From Terribacillus halophilus (GTDB taxonomy: Bacteria > Bacillota > Bacilli > Bacillales > Amphibacillaceae): a stretch of 64,000 nucleotides of DNA. Under the pieces are notes generated by a model, which saw only the letters and a program-made list of their open reading frames with translations, searched no databases and was not told the origin of the DNA. Location of the stretch: contig NZ_FMZB01000003.1 of NCBI RefSeq assembly GCF_900101385.1, positions 248,001 to 312,000 on the forward strand, given 5' to 3'. The translations under genes were made by a program, and so were the position numbers. This document shows, piece by piece, positions 52,300 through 61,760 of the stretch (positions are counted from its first letter, which is position 1; each line of letters opens with the position of its first letter).

Positions 52300-52851
52300 T
52301 CACTTCACAGTGCTGGCGGCAAGGTTACGGCGGATCACATCAACAAGCTGATTTGTCTGCGTTTTGATTCTGTCAGCTGTTTCCTCATCTGCAATCGGCT
52401 GCTCTGGGTTGTCTTTGTTGATATGGTGATCACATAAATATACTCCTTGCAGCGGCTCCCCTTTTAAATTGGCGATAAGCGGCTTAAACGCATAATCTAT
52501 CGCAAGAAGATGTGCCGGGCTGCCGCCTGTCATGAGTGGAAGTACCGGTATGGTTTTAAACGCATCCTGTGGAAGTAAATCGAGTAAAGCCTTCAATATG
52601 CCGCTGTACGATGCTTTATACACAGGTGAAGCGATGATCAATCCTTTCGCGTTCTGAACAGACCGGCCTGCCTCCACGATTTGCGGACTATCAAACCTTG
52701 CATAAAGCAGATCTTCCGGAGCAAAATCGGTCACCCGGATCTCCTTGACTGTATAGCCTTGCTCTTTGGCAAGATTCCCCGCGTAAGTTGCTGCCAGCTG
52801 CGATCGTGAGTGTTTGGACGGACTTCCTGATAGAATGATAATGTCTGTCAT
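52300..52851 (-). CDS. NAD(P)H-dependent FMN reductase (SsuE/MsuE type)
   Basis: 183-residue flavodoxin-like reductase: phosphate-binding LSGSPSKHSRSQ at residues 7-18, IIASPVYKASYSGILKALLDLLP and the GGSPAHLLAIDYAFKPL stretch characteristic of SsuE-type proteins. It supplies reduced FMN to the two flavin monooxygenases in the operon. First gene after the SAM-I riboswitch. Confidence 0.9.
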   Translation of the reverse strand: MTDIIILSGSPSKHSRSQLAATYAGNLAKEQGYTVKEIRVTDFAPEDLLYARFDSPQIVEAGRSVQNAKGLIIASPVYKASYSGILKALLDLLPQDAFKTIPVLPLMTGGSPAHLLAIDYAFKPLIANLKGEPLQGVYLCDHHINKDNPEQPIADEETADRIKTQTNQLVDVIRRNLAASTVK

Positions 52852-52889
52852 TTTGTCATTTCTCCTTTTTTTGTAGTAGAGTGACTAAA

Positions 52890-53048
52890 CGAAAAAAAGC
52901 TCTCTTTTCCGAAGAAAAGAGAGCTTGATAGTATCGTCCGCACTCTTATCTCCCAAGATTTTAATCTTGCTGGATTTAGCACCTTTCTGACATTGTCAGA
53001 GGTTGCTGAAGCTTCATCGGGCCAGTCCCTCGGCTTCTCTTGATAAGA
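52890..53048 (-). promoter_or_regulatory. SAM-I riboswitch (S-box) controlling the sulfur cassette
   Basis: The minus strand has the P1 arm CTTATCAAGAGAAG, the conserved GAGGGACTGGCCCGATGAA, CAGCAACC and a closing GATAAGAG arm (aptamer about 52943-53047). It is followed by a terminator AAGCTCTCTTTTC/GAAAAGAGAGCTT (52898-52925) ending in TTTTTTT. SAM binding favours the terminator, so the operon is expressed when SAM, and hence methionine or sulfur, is scarce. Confidence 0.95.
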
Positions 53049-53068
53049 ACTGTATGAAATTGTTTTTA

Positions 53069-53097
53069 ATGATACGCGCACAACCCTAAAAAGTCAA
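53069..53097 (-). promoter_or_regulatory. Promoter of the sulfur cassette
   Basis: TTGACT (53097-53092), spacer 17, TATCAT (53074-53069) on the minus strand, about 15 bases before the riboswitch aptamer. Confidence 0.75.
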
Positions 53098-53150
53098 TGG
53101 TAATTGTGCGAATTTTTTAATTTATTGCTTTTTTCATTTGTGCGGTGCTG

Positions 53151-53185
53151 ATAGGATAGACTGTCCTCTAGACCATCCTATTTTT
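53151..53185. terminator. Hairpin at the end of spoVE
   Basis: ATAGGATAGACT pairs with AGACCATCCTAT (two mismatches) and is followed by TTTTT on the plus strand only. On the minus strand, where spoVE is read, there is no T run, so its role in ending the spoVE transcript is doubtful. Confidence 0.35.
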
Positions 53186-53205
53186 CGTGTTGCCCATCGT
53201 AACTT

Positions 53206-54351
53206 TTAAAGTTTACTATACCTGCTGACATTCAAAAGTATTCCGACGGAACTCAACGTAAGTGTAAGCGACGATCCCCCATAGCTCAAAAACGGCAGCG
53301 TAATACCAGTGACCGGAATCAAGCCAATTACTACACTGATATTGATCATGCATTGAATTGCAATCATTCCAGTGATACCCAATGCCAGCAAGCTGCTGAA
53401 ACCATCAGGGGCCCGAAGTGCAACTTGGATGCCTCGCCACAAAAACAGCAGGAAAAGCAGCATGACACCAACACCGCCTATGAAGCCGAGCTCCTCTGCT
53501 AAAATAGCAAAAATGAAATCCGTCTGCGGCTCCGGCAGGTAGAAAAACTTCTGCAGGCTATTCCCTAGTCCAAGCCCCATTAGCCCTCCTGGACCAATTG
53601 CATATAGAGATTGGATGATTTGAAAGCCTTCGCCCAAGGGGTCTTCCCACGGATCCAAAAAAGCGGTAATGCGCTGGATACGGTATGGAGCTGACAAAAT
53701 CAGTGCTGCAAAAGCTGCTAAACCTATAGCACCCAAACCGACAAAGTGCGAGATCCTGGCTCCGCTGACCAGAATCATCACCATACATGTCAGCACAAGC
53801 ACGACACCAGTTCCAAGATCCGGCTGTAGCATGATCATTCCGAATGCCGTAAATACGAGCAAAAGTGATGGCAGGAAGCCTTCTTTCAAGGAGGTTATAT
53901 ATTTCTGTTTAGCCGACAGATAGACTGCCAAATAGATGATCAAACCCAGCTTGGTGAATTCTGAAGGCTGGATACTGAACGCTCCTACCCCGATCCAGCT
54001 CCGCGCACCGCCGCGAACCATTCCGATACCGGGGATCAGGACGGCGATAAGTAAAATGAAACAAATCAGGAGAAGTACCTTTGCATATCTCCGCCAAATT
54101 TCATAATGCACCCTTGAAATGACCAGCATCGCTCCAAGTCCCACACCGGCAAACAGCAGCTGCCGTTTGGCAAAAAAGAAACTATCATCGAATTTATATT
54201 CCGCCCATATTGCAGAAGCACTGTATACCATGATGATACCGATTGTCAGCAAGCCCCCGATGGAAGAGAGCAATAGCCAGTCCGTCTTCGGAAGATTTGA
54301 TTTGCGCAAAGAAAAACCCCATTTCCTTGGATTGGAATTGGGGGTCCGCAT
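53206..54351 (-). CDS. spoVE: SEDS glycosyltransferase SpoVE (FtsW/RodA family)
   Basis: Membrane peptidoglycan polymerase for the spore cortex, partner of SpoVD. Ten or so helices; closely matches SpoVE with VYSASAIWAEYKFDDSFFF, GVGAFSIQPSEFTKLGLI, LILSAPYRIQRITAFLDPW, DPLGEGFQIIQSLYAIGPGG, FLPEPQTDFIFAILAEELG-type stretch and LIPVTGITLPFLSYGGSS. The start is uncertain: ATG at 54351 has no ribosome binding site (381 residues), while TTG at 54309 gives 367, nearer the family length of 366. In B. subtilis murG follows; here the sulfur cassette follows. Confidence 0.93.
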   Translation of the reverse strand: MRTPNSNPRKWGFSLRKSNLPKTDWLLLSSIGGLLTIGIIMVYSASAIWAEYKFDDSFFFAKRQLLFAGVGLGAMLVISRVHYEIWRRYAKVLLLICFILLIAVLIPGIGMVRGGARSWIGVGAFSIQPSEFTKLGLIIYLAVYLSAKQKYITSLKEGFLPSLLLVFTAFGMIMLQPDLGTGVVLVLTCMVMILVSGARISHFVGLGAIGLAAFAALILSAPYRIQRITAFLDPWEDPLGEGFQIIQSLYAIGPGGLMGLGLGNSLQKFFYLPEPQTDFIFAILAEELGFIGGVGVMLLFLLFLWRGIQVALRAPDGFSSLLALGITGMIAIQCMINISVVIGLIPVTGITLPFLSYGGSSLTLTLSSVGILLNVSRYSKL

Positions 54352-54380
54352 GCAGCGAAGCGGCTGAGCAGGACAAGCCC

Positions 54381-55733
54381 CTACTCTAATGTATGCACCG
54401 CTTCTACAAACATGTCTCCTCTTTCTTCGAATGTCCGATACTGGTCCCAGCTTGCACATGCCGGAGACAGCAGAATGACATCGCCGCTTTCGGAAATGCG
54501 ATAGGCGATGGAAGCTGCCTCTTTGACATCCTTGGCATGCTCGATAAGCTCGATACCAGCCATATAGGCAGTTTCGCGCAGTTTTTCAGCTGTTTCTCCG
54601 AACACTATCAACGCCTTTACATGTTCCATAGATGGAACGAGTGTTTCAAAGGTATTGCCGCGATCCAAGCCACCTGCAAGCAGGATGGTCGGCTGATCGA
54701 ATGAAGATAATGCTTTGGATGTTGCCAGGATATTGGTGGCCTTGGAATCATTATAAAAGGCTCGGCCATTGATATGTTTGATATACTGCAGACGATGTTC
54801 CACGCCTGAGAATGTCTTCAATACATGCTGGATGCCTTCATTGGTCGCCCCTGCCAGCTTGGCAGCTGCAACAGCAGCGAGTATGTTTTCCAGCTGATGG
54901 CCGCCGACAAGCAGTATGTCCTTTATGGCCGCTACCGGCTCATCTTTGAAATACACATGTGTTTCATCATACCATGCCCCGTTGTCCAGCTTTCGTGCAC
55001 CGGAAAAAGGAACAAGCGTCGCTTGTGCCTCGTTGACTATCTCACGCAGCCGTTCATCTTCTGCATTATAGACAAGATAATCGCTCTTATCCTGATTACG
55101 GAAAATATTCGCTTTTGCCTGCTCATAGTTTTCAAGGGAATGGTGATAATCCAAGTGTGCTTCGAAGATATTCAGCATCACACTGATGTGCGGCCTAAAC
55201 TGATCTATGCCTTGGAGCTGAAATGATGAAAGTTCCAGAACGAGCCGGTCTTCTTCCGTTGTCTTGTTGGCAACCTCAGAGGCGGCCGTTCCAATGTTAC
55301 CTGCGACATACGTACTCACCTGACTTTCCTTGAGCATCTCATAAGCAAGTGTCGTCGTCGTCGTTTTTCCATTTGAACCGGTAATGCCGATCAATGTGCC
55401 TTTATGGAGCAACCCGGCCAGTTCCACCTCTGTCAGCACGGGGATATCCCTCTCCATGGCTGTTTGCACGATCACATTTTCATAGCGGATGCCTGGATTT
55501 TTGATTAAGACATCCATACCATCCAGAAGCTCCACTTCTTGTGGTCCAAGCTTCACTTCGGCACCTTTTTGCTCCAATATTTGGATCAGCTCTTCCTGGT
55601 TGGATGCACTCAAATCACTTACACGTACATTACGCCCGTGGGCGAGCAATGTACTGGCAGCAGCAAATCCGCTTTTGGCTAATCCGAGTACAAGCACATG
55701 CTGATATGGGAATTTGGTTTCGAAATCAGGCAT
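54381..55733 (-). CDS. murD: UDP-N-acetylmuramoylalanine-D-glutamate ligase
   Basis: Adds D-glutamate to UDP-MurNAc-L-Ala. The ATG at 55733 lies 6 bases after AAGGTGGG; a neighbouring ATG at 55736 is too close to it. 450 residues: N-terminal UDP-binding VLVLGLAKSGFAAA, P-loop GITGSNGKTTTT (about 115-126), ELSSFQLQ, YNDSKATNILAT and LLSPACASWDQYRTFEERG. Overlaps the mraY stop. Confidence 0.97.
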   Translation of the reverse strand: MPDFETKFPYQHVLVLGLAKSGFAAASTLLAHGRNVRVSDLSASNQEELIQILEQKGAEVKLGPQEVELLDGMDVLIKNPGIRYENVIVQTAMERDIPVLTEVELAGLLHKGTLIGITGSNGKTTTTTLAYEMLKESQVSTYVAGNIGTAASEVANKTTEEDRLVLELSSFQLQGIDQFRPHISVMLNIFEAHLDYHHSLENYEQAKANIFRNQDKSDYLVYNAEDERLREIVNEAQATLVPFSGARKLDNGAWYDETHVYFKDEPVAAIKDILLVGGHQLENILAAVAAAKLAGATNEGIQHVLKTFSGVEHRLQYIKHINGRAFYNDSKATNILATSKALSSFDQPTILLAGGLDRGNTFETLVPSMEHVKALIVFGETAEKLRETAYMAGIELIEHAKDVKEAASIAYRISESGDVILLSPACASWDQYRTFEERGDMFVEAVHTLE

Positions 55734-56713
55734 CATAATCCCACCTTCATGTAAACGCCGATGACAGCGAATAATAGTCCCACAGCCCAGAATGTCGTGA
55801 CGACACGCCATTCAGACCAGCCGGACAACTCATAATGGTGGTGAAGCGGACTCATCTTGAACACCCGTTTCCCAGTCGTCTTGAATGATATGACCTGAAT
55901 CATGACGGAAAGTGTCTCAATAACGAAAACACCGCCGATGACAATCAGCAATACTTCCATCTTGGTAAGGATGGCTACCGCTGCAATTGCGCCGCCAAGT
56001 CCCAATGATCCCGTATCACCCATGAATACCTTCGCTGGATGCGCGTTGAATACAAGGAATCCAAGCAAAGCACCGACTACTGCCAAAGAAAATACAGTAA
56101 TTTGTGTCTGTTGGACATCATAGTACGCCACGACAGCAAAAGCTCCAAAGGCAATCGCCGCGGTACCTGCCAGTAGACCATCCAGGCCATCAGTCAAATT
56201 AACGGCATTGGATGCGCCGACCAACATGATAAGGATCAAGAAGAAATAACCCCAGCCTAGATCCCACTGAATCGATGTTCCCGGAATTTGTATGTACGTA
56301 CCGAAATCATTGTATCGAAGCAGTGCATAAAAAATAATCGCAATGATGATCTGACCGATCATCTTTTGCTTGGATGTCAATCCAAGGTTCCGTTTCATTG
56401 CTACTTTGATGAAATCATCCAGGAATCCGAGTAAGCCATATCCGACCAAGACGAATAATAGCAGCCACGTTTCCAGGCTCATTTGAATATTTCCGATTGC
56501 ATGCATAATCCATGTAGACACGACAATGCTGATCATGATCATCACGCCGCCCATCGTCGGTGTACCCGACTTCTTCATATGGGATTTAGGTCCTTCCTCA
56601 CGAATACTCTGACCGAATTTCAACCTGCGAAGAAATGGTATGATTATTGGAGAAATAAGGACGGTGACGATGAATGCTACCGCAATTGTCACAAGTAATA
56701 GTGCCACGTTCAT
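55733..56713 (-). CDS. mraY: Phospho-MurNAc-pentapeptide transferase
   Basis: Makes lipid I on undecaprenyl phosphate at the inner face of the membrane. 326 residues, ten helices; signatures [16 protein letters not shown] (about 42-57), [33 protein letters not shown] and the HHHYE motif ([13 protein letters not shown]). Good TTAAAGGAGGA before the ATG. Confidence 0.97.
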   Translation of the reverse strand: MNVALLLVTIAVAFIVTVLISPIIIPFLRRLKFGQSIREEGPKSHMKKSGTPTMGGVMIMISIVVSTWIMHAIGNIQMSLETWLLLFVLVGYGLLGFLDDFIKVAMKRNLGLTSKQKMIGQIIIAIIFYALLRYNDFGTYIQIPGTSIQWDLGWGYFFLILIMLVGASNAVNLTDGLDGLLAGTAAIAFGAFAVVAYYDVQQTQITVFSLAVVGALLGFLVFNAHPAKVFMGDTGSLGLGGAIAAVAILTKMEVLLIVIGGVFVIETLSVMIQVISFKTTGKRVFKMSPLHHHYELSGWSEWRVVTTFWAVGLLFAVIGVYMKVGL

Positions 56714-56755
56714 TGATGTTTTCCTCCTTTAAAAAAGCACCCGTCCAGTAAATGT

Positions 56756-56773
56756 TGGCGCCAGTGGCGCCAC
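56756..56773. repeat. GC-rich palindrome pair in the murF-mraY spacer
   Basis: TGGCGCCA occurs twice with a two-base overlap region (TGGCGCCAGTGGCGCCA), forming a short strong hairpin or tandem palindrome, without a T run. Possibly an mRNA processing or stability element; no function is shown. Confidence 0.35.
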
Positions 56774-56791
56774 TATTCTGATTACCAGCTA

Positions 56792-58150
56792 TTAATTCTC
56801 TTCCATAACAGCGATTGTGTCAAGTATGGATTCCATCTTCAGCCCTCTTGATGCTTTCAGCAGCACAATCGTATCTTCCTGTAGTAACGGCACCAATGCC
56901 TCTGTCAAGGAATCCTTGTCGTGGAAGTGAATTGCCGTAATTGGTTCATCTTTCAATGCATCGGTGATTTCAACTGCATCCTCACCAACTGTAAATACAT
57001 AGGAAGTATCCGTCGAGATTGCGTTGGCAATTTCCCGATGATAGCGTTTTGATTCTGACCCTATTTCATAAATATCCCCAAGTACGAGGATACGTCTTGC
57101 AAACGGCAGCTCCTGCACTGTCCGGATAGCTGCATTCATTGAAGTCGGGGAAGCGTTGTAAGCATCATTGATGATCTTGCTGCCATTCAACCCAGCAAGC
57201 ATTTCCATTCGCATTCCCGTCATTGACGGAGCATGCAATGCATGTTGAATATGATCCCGACTTACCCCAAGCTGTTTGCCTAGAACAATTGCATAGCCCG
57301 CATTCCGTACATTATGCGCCCCGAGCAAGGAAAATGTATACTTTTCTCCGTTCACTGAAAAAACAGTCGCTGCATCAAGTGTCTGTTCGACGTGCAAGCG
57401 CTCCTTATTTTGTGCCTCGAAGCCGCAAGTGATAGTCGTCTCTTTACCATGATGATCGGACAAAAGGGCTTCATCCCCATCAATGATCAAAATGCCATCC
57501 GCAGCCAAACCAGCCGTGATCTCACTTTTCGCCTTGGCAATGCCTTCCCTTGAACCAAGGAATTCAATATGGGATTCACCGATATTCGTTATAATTGCAT
57601 AATCCGGCTGTGCAATATGGGATAATAATTCGATCTCACCGAAATTGCTCATTCCCATTTCCAAAACGAGCACTTCACAAGAAGGCTGCATCGATAATAC
57701 AGTAAGCGGCAAACCGATATGATTGTTCAAATTGCCTTTGGTCGCAAGCACTTCGTATTTTTCTTTCAAAACACTTGTCACCAAATCTTTTGTAGTCGTT
57801 TTACCGTTCGAACCGGTAATGCCGACAACAATCGGGGCGACTGCCACCCGGTGCGCTTTTGCAAGTTGTTGCAGTGCTTCCAGCGTATCATCGACAAGAA
57901 ATAGGACAATCGCAGCAGCAGCTTCGGGTACAGGGACTGATTTGTCCCATAGGGAAGCGACTGCTCCTTGCGTGATTGCCTGTTCTATGAAAGCATGTGC
58001 ATCGAATCTTTCTCCCCTGATCGGGACGAATAGACTGTCAGGCGCTTCTTTCCTGCTGTCGGTATTTACTTGTGCAATCTCAAAATCCCGCTGCTTCGTT
58101 GCATCAGGGAATAAATCATATAGGAAATCACTTGTAAATAGCATTGTCAT
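56792..58150 (-). CDS. murF: UDP-N-acetylmuramoyl-tripeptide-D-alanyl-D-alanine ligase
   Basis: Adds D-Ala-D-Ala to the muramyl tripeptide. 452 residues: VNTDSRKEAPDSLFVPIRGE (N-terminal substrate domain), P-loop GITGSNGKTTTKDL (about 110-123), NNHIGLPLT, EMGMSNFGEI, NDAYNASPTSM and LLKASRGLKME. It overlaps murE by 4 bases. In B. subtilis murF lies elsewhere next to ddl; here it is inside the division cluster between murE and mraY. Confidence 0.96.
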   Translation of the reverse strand: MTMLFTSDFLYDLFPDATKQRDFEIAQVNTDSRKEAPDSLFVPIRGERFDAHAFIEQAITQGAVASLWDKSVPVPEAAAAIVLFLVDDTLEALQQLAKAHRVAVAPIVVGITGSNGKTTTKDLVTSVLKEKYEVLATKGNLNNHIGLPLTVLSMQPSCEVLVLEMGMSNFGEIELLSHIAQPDYAIITNIGESHIEFLGSREGIAKAKSEITAGLAADGILIIDGDEALLSDHHGKETTITCGFEAQNKERLHVEQTLDAATVFSVNGEKYTFSLLGAHNVRNAGYAIVLGKQLGVSRDHIQHALHAPSMTGMRMEMLAGLNGSKIINDAYNASPTSMNAAIRTVQELPFARRILVLGDIYEIGSESKRYHREIANAISTDTSYVFTVGEDAVEITDALKDEPITAIHFHDKDSLTEALVPLLQEDTIVLLKASRGLKMESILDTIAVMEEN

Positions 58151-59622
58151 TCTCCTAATCCCGCTCTTTTGATAGCTTCCGCTGCGACAAGACGGTCATC
58201 GAAATCAAGCACCTGCGTTCCGATGATCTGATAGGTTTCATGTCCTTTTCCTGCTATCAGCACGATATCCTCCGCTTGCGCGAGGTCGATGGCATGCTGG
58301 ATTGCCTCTGCACGATCCGGAACGACGACATATTTGTCAGAATCCAATCCTCTAATCATATCTTCAAGGATGGCCCCGGGATCCTCTGTCCGCGGATTAT
58401 CAGCTGTGAAAATGGCAGTATCCGAATACTGGACTGCTTTTCCTGCCATAAGCGGGCGCTTCGTCTTGTCACGGTCGCCGCCGCAGCCTACCACTGTTAT
58501 TATCTTGCCCTTCACGAAGGATTTTATCGTTGTCAGCACATTCTCCAGGGAATCCGGTGTATGCGCGTAGTCGACAATCACACCAAAGGACTGCCCAGCC
58601 ATGACTGGTTCGAATCGTCCTGCCACTCCAGTCGTCTCTTGCAGAGCCTGGCAAATTGTCGCAAAAGGTATATCGCTGCAAATAGCTGCACCAACAGCAG
58701 CAAGCATGTTATAGACATTGAATTTACCCATCAGCTTACTTGTGATTTTCGCTTCGCCCTTTGGTGTCTGCAGCAGGAAGCTGGTGCCATTGGAAGCAAG
58801 TTGTATATCTGTTGCGATGATATCTGCTGGTTTGTCTATTCCATACGTACAAACTGGCTGAGCAGTTGATTTAATCAAAGCCTGCGCGTAATGATCATCT
58901 GCATTGATGACTGCGTATTTCGGATGCTCTGGATCGAAAGTATTTCCTAGCTGGGAAAATAGAAGACTTTTCGCATGGAAATAATCTTCAAAGCTAGCGT
59001 GATAATCCAGATGATCCTGCGATAGATTCGTAAATACCGCAACATCGATATCCGTGCCATGCACCCGTCCTCTGTCCAACGCATGGGAGGATACCTCGAT
59101 GACAGCCGTATCTACTCCTTCATCGACCATTTTCCGGAATCCTTTTTGCAGGAAAAGTGCATCCGGTGTCGTATTTTTCACCGGATACGTTTCCTCCTTG
59201 ATTTTCATCTGGATCGTTCCAATTACCCCTGTCGCTTCTTTATTGGCACGGAATATACTTTCAAGCAAATAGGTCATGCTCGTCTTGCCATTCGTACCGG
59301 TAATTCCAATGACACGCATCTCTTTGGATGGATGGTTGTAAAAAACATTTGCTAATGGAGCCAGAGCTCGCAGTGTGTCCTTCACAAGGATGACAGGAAT
59401 CGAAACATCGAGCGGGCGTTCGGCAAGTATCGCCGCTGCCCCTTGATCCTGTGCCTGTTTGGCAAACGCATGTCCGTCGACAACGGCACCGTCTATACAA
59501 ATGAATAGATTGCCAGATTCGACTTCCCTGGAATCAATCGTCACACCAGTAATATCGATTTGTTCATGGTCCGCCTGCTGTTTATAAAAAGGCAGTGCGG
59601 ATAATAAAACTGCAAGTTTCAA
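58147..59622 (-). CDS. murE: UDP-N-acetylmuramoyl-tripeptide synthetase (meso-diaminopimelate type)
   Basis: Adds the third peptide residue. TTG at 59622 (start KLAVLLSALPF, 491 residues) has AAGGACG at normal distance and fits the family; an in-frame ATG at 59640 lies only 3 bases after AAGGA and is the alternative. Motifs: VTIDSREVESGNLFI, P-loop GITGTNGKTSMTYL, EVSSHALDRGRV and TADNPRTEDP. The DNPR motif recognises meso-diaminopimelate, so the wall is of A1gamma chemistry. Confidence 0.95.
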   Translation of the reverse strand: MKLAVLLSALPFYKQQADHEQIDITGVTIDSREVESGNLFICIDGAVVDGHAFAKQAQDQGAAAILAERPLDVSIPVILVKDTLRALAPLANVFYNHPSKEMRVIGITGTNGKTSMTYLLESIFRANKEATGVIGTIQMKIKEETYPVKNTTPDALFLQKGFRKMVDEGVDTAVIEVSSHALDRGRVHGTDIDVAVFTNLSQDHLDYHASFEDYFHAKSLLFSQLGNTFDPEHPKYAVINADDHYAQALIKSTAQPVCTYGIDKPADIIATDIQLASNGTSFLLQTPKGEAKITSKLMGKFNVYNMLAAVGAAICSDIPFATICQALQETTGVAGRFEPVMAGQSFGVIVDYAHTPDSLENVLTTIKSFVKGKIITVVGCGGDRDKTKRPLMAGKAVQYSDTAIFTADNPRTEDPGAILEDMIRGLDSDKYVVVPDRAEAIQHAIDLAQAEDIVLIAGKGHETYQIIGTQVLDFDDRLVAAEAIKRAGLGE

Positions 59623-59743
59623 AATTGCCACGTCCTTCATTTATCCTTACAAGATGCAAAGTTTAGTTTGTTTAATTGATTGAAGCCTAAAAACCTTTTC
59701 CCATTATACCAGAATTTATGTCCGCAGGAATGGTTCATCCGAT

Positions 59744-61678
59744 TTATTCAGGCGGGTTTTCCGACAAATACAGACGAACAGTGGATCCTGCCTCTATCTT
59801 TGTTCCAGCTTTTGGTTCCTGATCGATGATATATTCACCTTCACCGCTCAATTCTATATTCAGCGTTGTGTAGTACTCTGTCAGCTCTCGCTTTTTCATA
59901 CCAACGAAATCCGGGGTTTCTTCCGGCGGTTCTTCCGGCCAGCTATAAGATTTCTCCGGCCCATCTTTCTGTGGTGCCACTCCCATGGAACGAAGGCTGT
60001 CCTCCAGGATGGTACCTACGATCGGCGCAGCCACTTTACCACCGAACTGGATTGTATTTTTCGGATTATCGATCGCAAGATAAACGACAATCTCCGGATC
60101 ATTGGCCGGAGCGAATCCGATAAAGGAAAGAATATAGTTATTTTCCATGTAGGTGCCGTTCGCTCCTACTTTTTGCGCTGTTCCCGTTTTCCCGCCAATC
60201 CGGAAACCTTCACGGTAAGCTCCGCGACCTGTTCCTTTTGCCACTACGTTTTCAAGTGCGTAACGCACCTGCTCCGAGGTGTCCTCGGATACAACCCGTC
60301 TTTTCATGACCGAATCGGTGGCTGTCTCCGTTTTACCCGTTATCGGATCTTTCCAAGACTTGGCGATATATGGTTGATACAGATATCCGCCATTGATGGC
60401 TGCTGATACACCCATGACCTGCTGAATCGGTGTCACGGAAACACCTTGTCCAAAAGCAGTGGTGGCTGTCTCGACCTGGCCGATTTTCGCGGGATCAAAC
60501 AGAATTCCTTTTCCCTCCCCTTGTAAGTCGATGCCGGTTTTCTCACCGAAACCAAAATCTTTTATATAAGAAAACAGACGGTCGGTTCCGAGTTTCTGTC
60601 CCAATGAAACAAATCCCGGGTTACAAGAGTTTTGCACGACTTCCAAATAGGTCTGATCCCCATGTCCGCCGCGTTTCCAACAATGCAATGTAGCGCCGTC
60701 GACTTTAATGGAGCCACTGTCATGAAAATGGTCATTCTCCAGATCGACTACCTTCTCTTCCAAGGCCGATGCAAGTGTAATGATTTTGAATGTACTTCCC
60801 GGCTCATACGAACTCCAAATCGGCAGGTTCCTGTTATACGTATCAGGATCGGCTTCTTTGTAATTCTCCGGATCAAAAGATGGTCTCGATGACATCGCCA
60901 GGATTTCTCCTGTATCAGGATCCACTGCCAGTGCAATGGCACCATCAGGATTATATTTCGCTTCTGCATTATCCAGTTCCCTTTCCACGATGGTCTGAAT
61001 ATCAGAATCTATCGTCAGCTGCAGGTCCATCCCATCAGTCGGTGCTTGATAAACATCCGCCATATCTTCCAGACGATGTCCTTTAGCGTCGGAGAAAAAC
61101 GACAAGCTGCCAGCTTCTCCGCTCAACTCCTCATCGTAATATGCCTCCAGCCCCATCAATCCTTGGTTGTCGATTCCACTGAAGCCAAGTACATGAGATA
61201 AGTAATCACCGTTTGGATAGTGCCGTTTGGAATCTTTGGCGATATATACTCCTTCCATGTGGAGGGCCTGAATTGCTTCTGCCTGCTCCTCAGATATTTT
61301 CCGTCCCTCTGGATGGATCCTTTCAATTGATGCCTTTTTCGTCACATGCTGCAATGCTTTGTCCTTTTCCATTCCAAGAATCTCCGCAAGCTTCTCTGCT
61401 GTTAAGTCGGGATCCTTGATTTGACGTGGTACGACCATGACCGTCGGTGCGGAAACATTCTCTGCCAGCACTTCCCCAGTCCGGTCCAGTATCTTTCCTC
61501 TTTCTGGCTCAAATGTAATGTTTCGGCTCCAGGAATCTTCAGCCTTGTCCACCAAGTCCTTGCCAAGGACGAACTGGACATATGCTAATCGGATTCCGAT
61601 GACGAGGAACACGATGAAAGCCAAAATAAAAACAGTGACCAGCCGCTTGCGCATCGTAACATTGGATACTCTTTTCAA
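59744..61678 (-). CDS. spoVD: Spore cortex transpeptidase SpoVD (class B PBP)
   Basis: Class B penicillin-binding protein for cortex synthesis, partner of SpoVE. 644 residues from a TTG start after GGGAGAGA. N-terminal membrane anchor (about 12-34), dimerisation domain with RGKILDRTGEVLAENVSAP, transpeptidase with active-site YEPGSTFKIITL (SxxK), QNSCNPGF (SxN) and GGKTGTAQ (KTG), and one C-terminal PASTA domain. Cysteines near the active site (one in SCN) are as in B. subtilis, where StoA reduces a disulfide to activate the protein. Confidence 0.95.
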   Translation of the reverse strand: MKRVSNVTMRKRLVTVFILAFIVFLVIGIRLAYVQFVLGKDLVDKAEDSWSRNITFEPERGKILDRTGEVLAENVSAPTVMVVPRQIKDPDLTAEKLAEILGMEKDKALQHVTKKASIERIHPEGRKISEEQAEAIQALHMEGVYIAKDSKRHYPNGDYLSHVLGFSGIDNQGLMGLEAYYDEELSGEAGSLSFFSDAKGHRLEDMADVYQAPTDGMDLQLTIDSDIQTIVERELDNAEAKYNPDGAIALAVDPDTGEILAMSSRPSFDPENYKEADPDTYNRNLPIWSSYEPGSTFKIITLASALEEKVVDLENDHFHDSGSIKVDGATLHCWKRGGHGDQTYLEVVQNSCNPGFVSLGQKLGTDRLFSYIKDFGFGEKTGIDLQGEGKGILFDPAKIGQVETATTAFGQGVSVTPIQQVMGVSAAINGGYLYQPYIAKSWKDPITGKTETATDSVMKRRVVSEDTSEQVRYALENVVAKGTGRGAYREGFRIGGKTGTAQKVGANGTYMENNYILSFIGFAPANDPEIVVYLAIDNPKNTIQFGGKVAAPIVGTILEDSLRSMGVAPQKDGPEKSYSWPEEPPEETPDFVGMKKRELTEYYTTLNIELSGEGEYIIDQEPKAGTKIEAGSTVRLYLSENPPE

Positions 61679-61760
61679 ACAAATCTCTCCCTCGTATACA
61701 AAGGTAGGCTTGTATCCATGTTATGTCCGTTCGCAAGCGGATAGACCACTGTTCGTTTCC

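Noticed and set aside
52848-53081. 77-codon minus-strand reading frame before the FMN reductase gene
   Set aside because: It is the SAM-I riboswitch and its terminator read as protein; RNA motifs explain the sequence fully.
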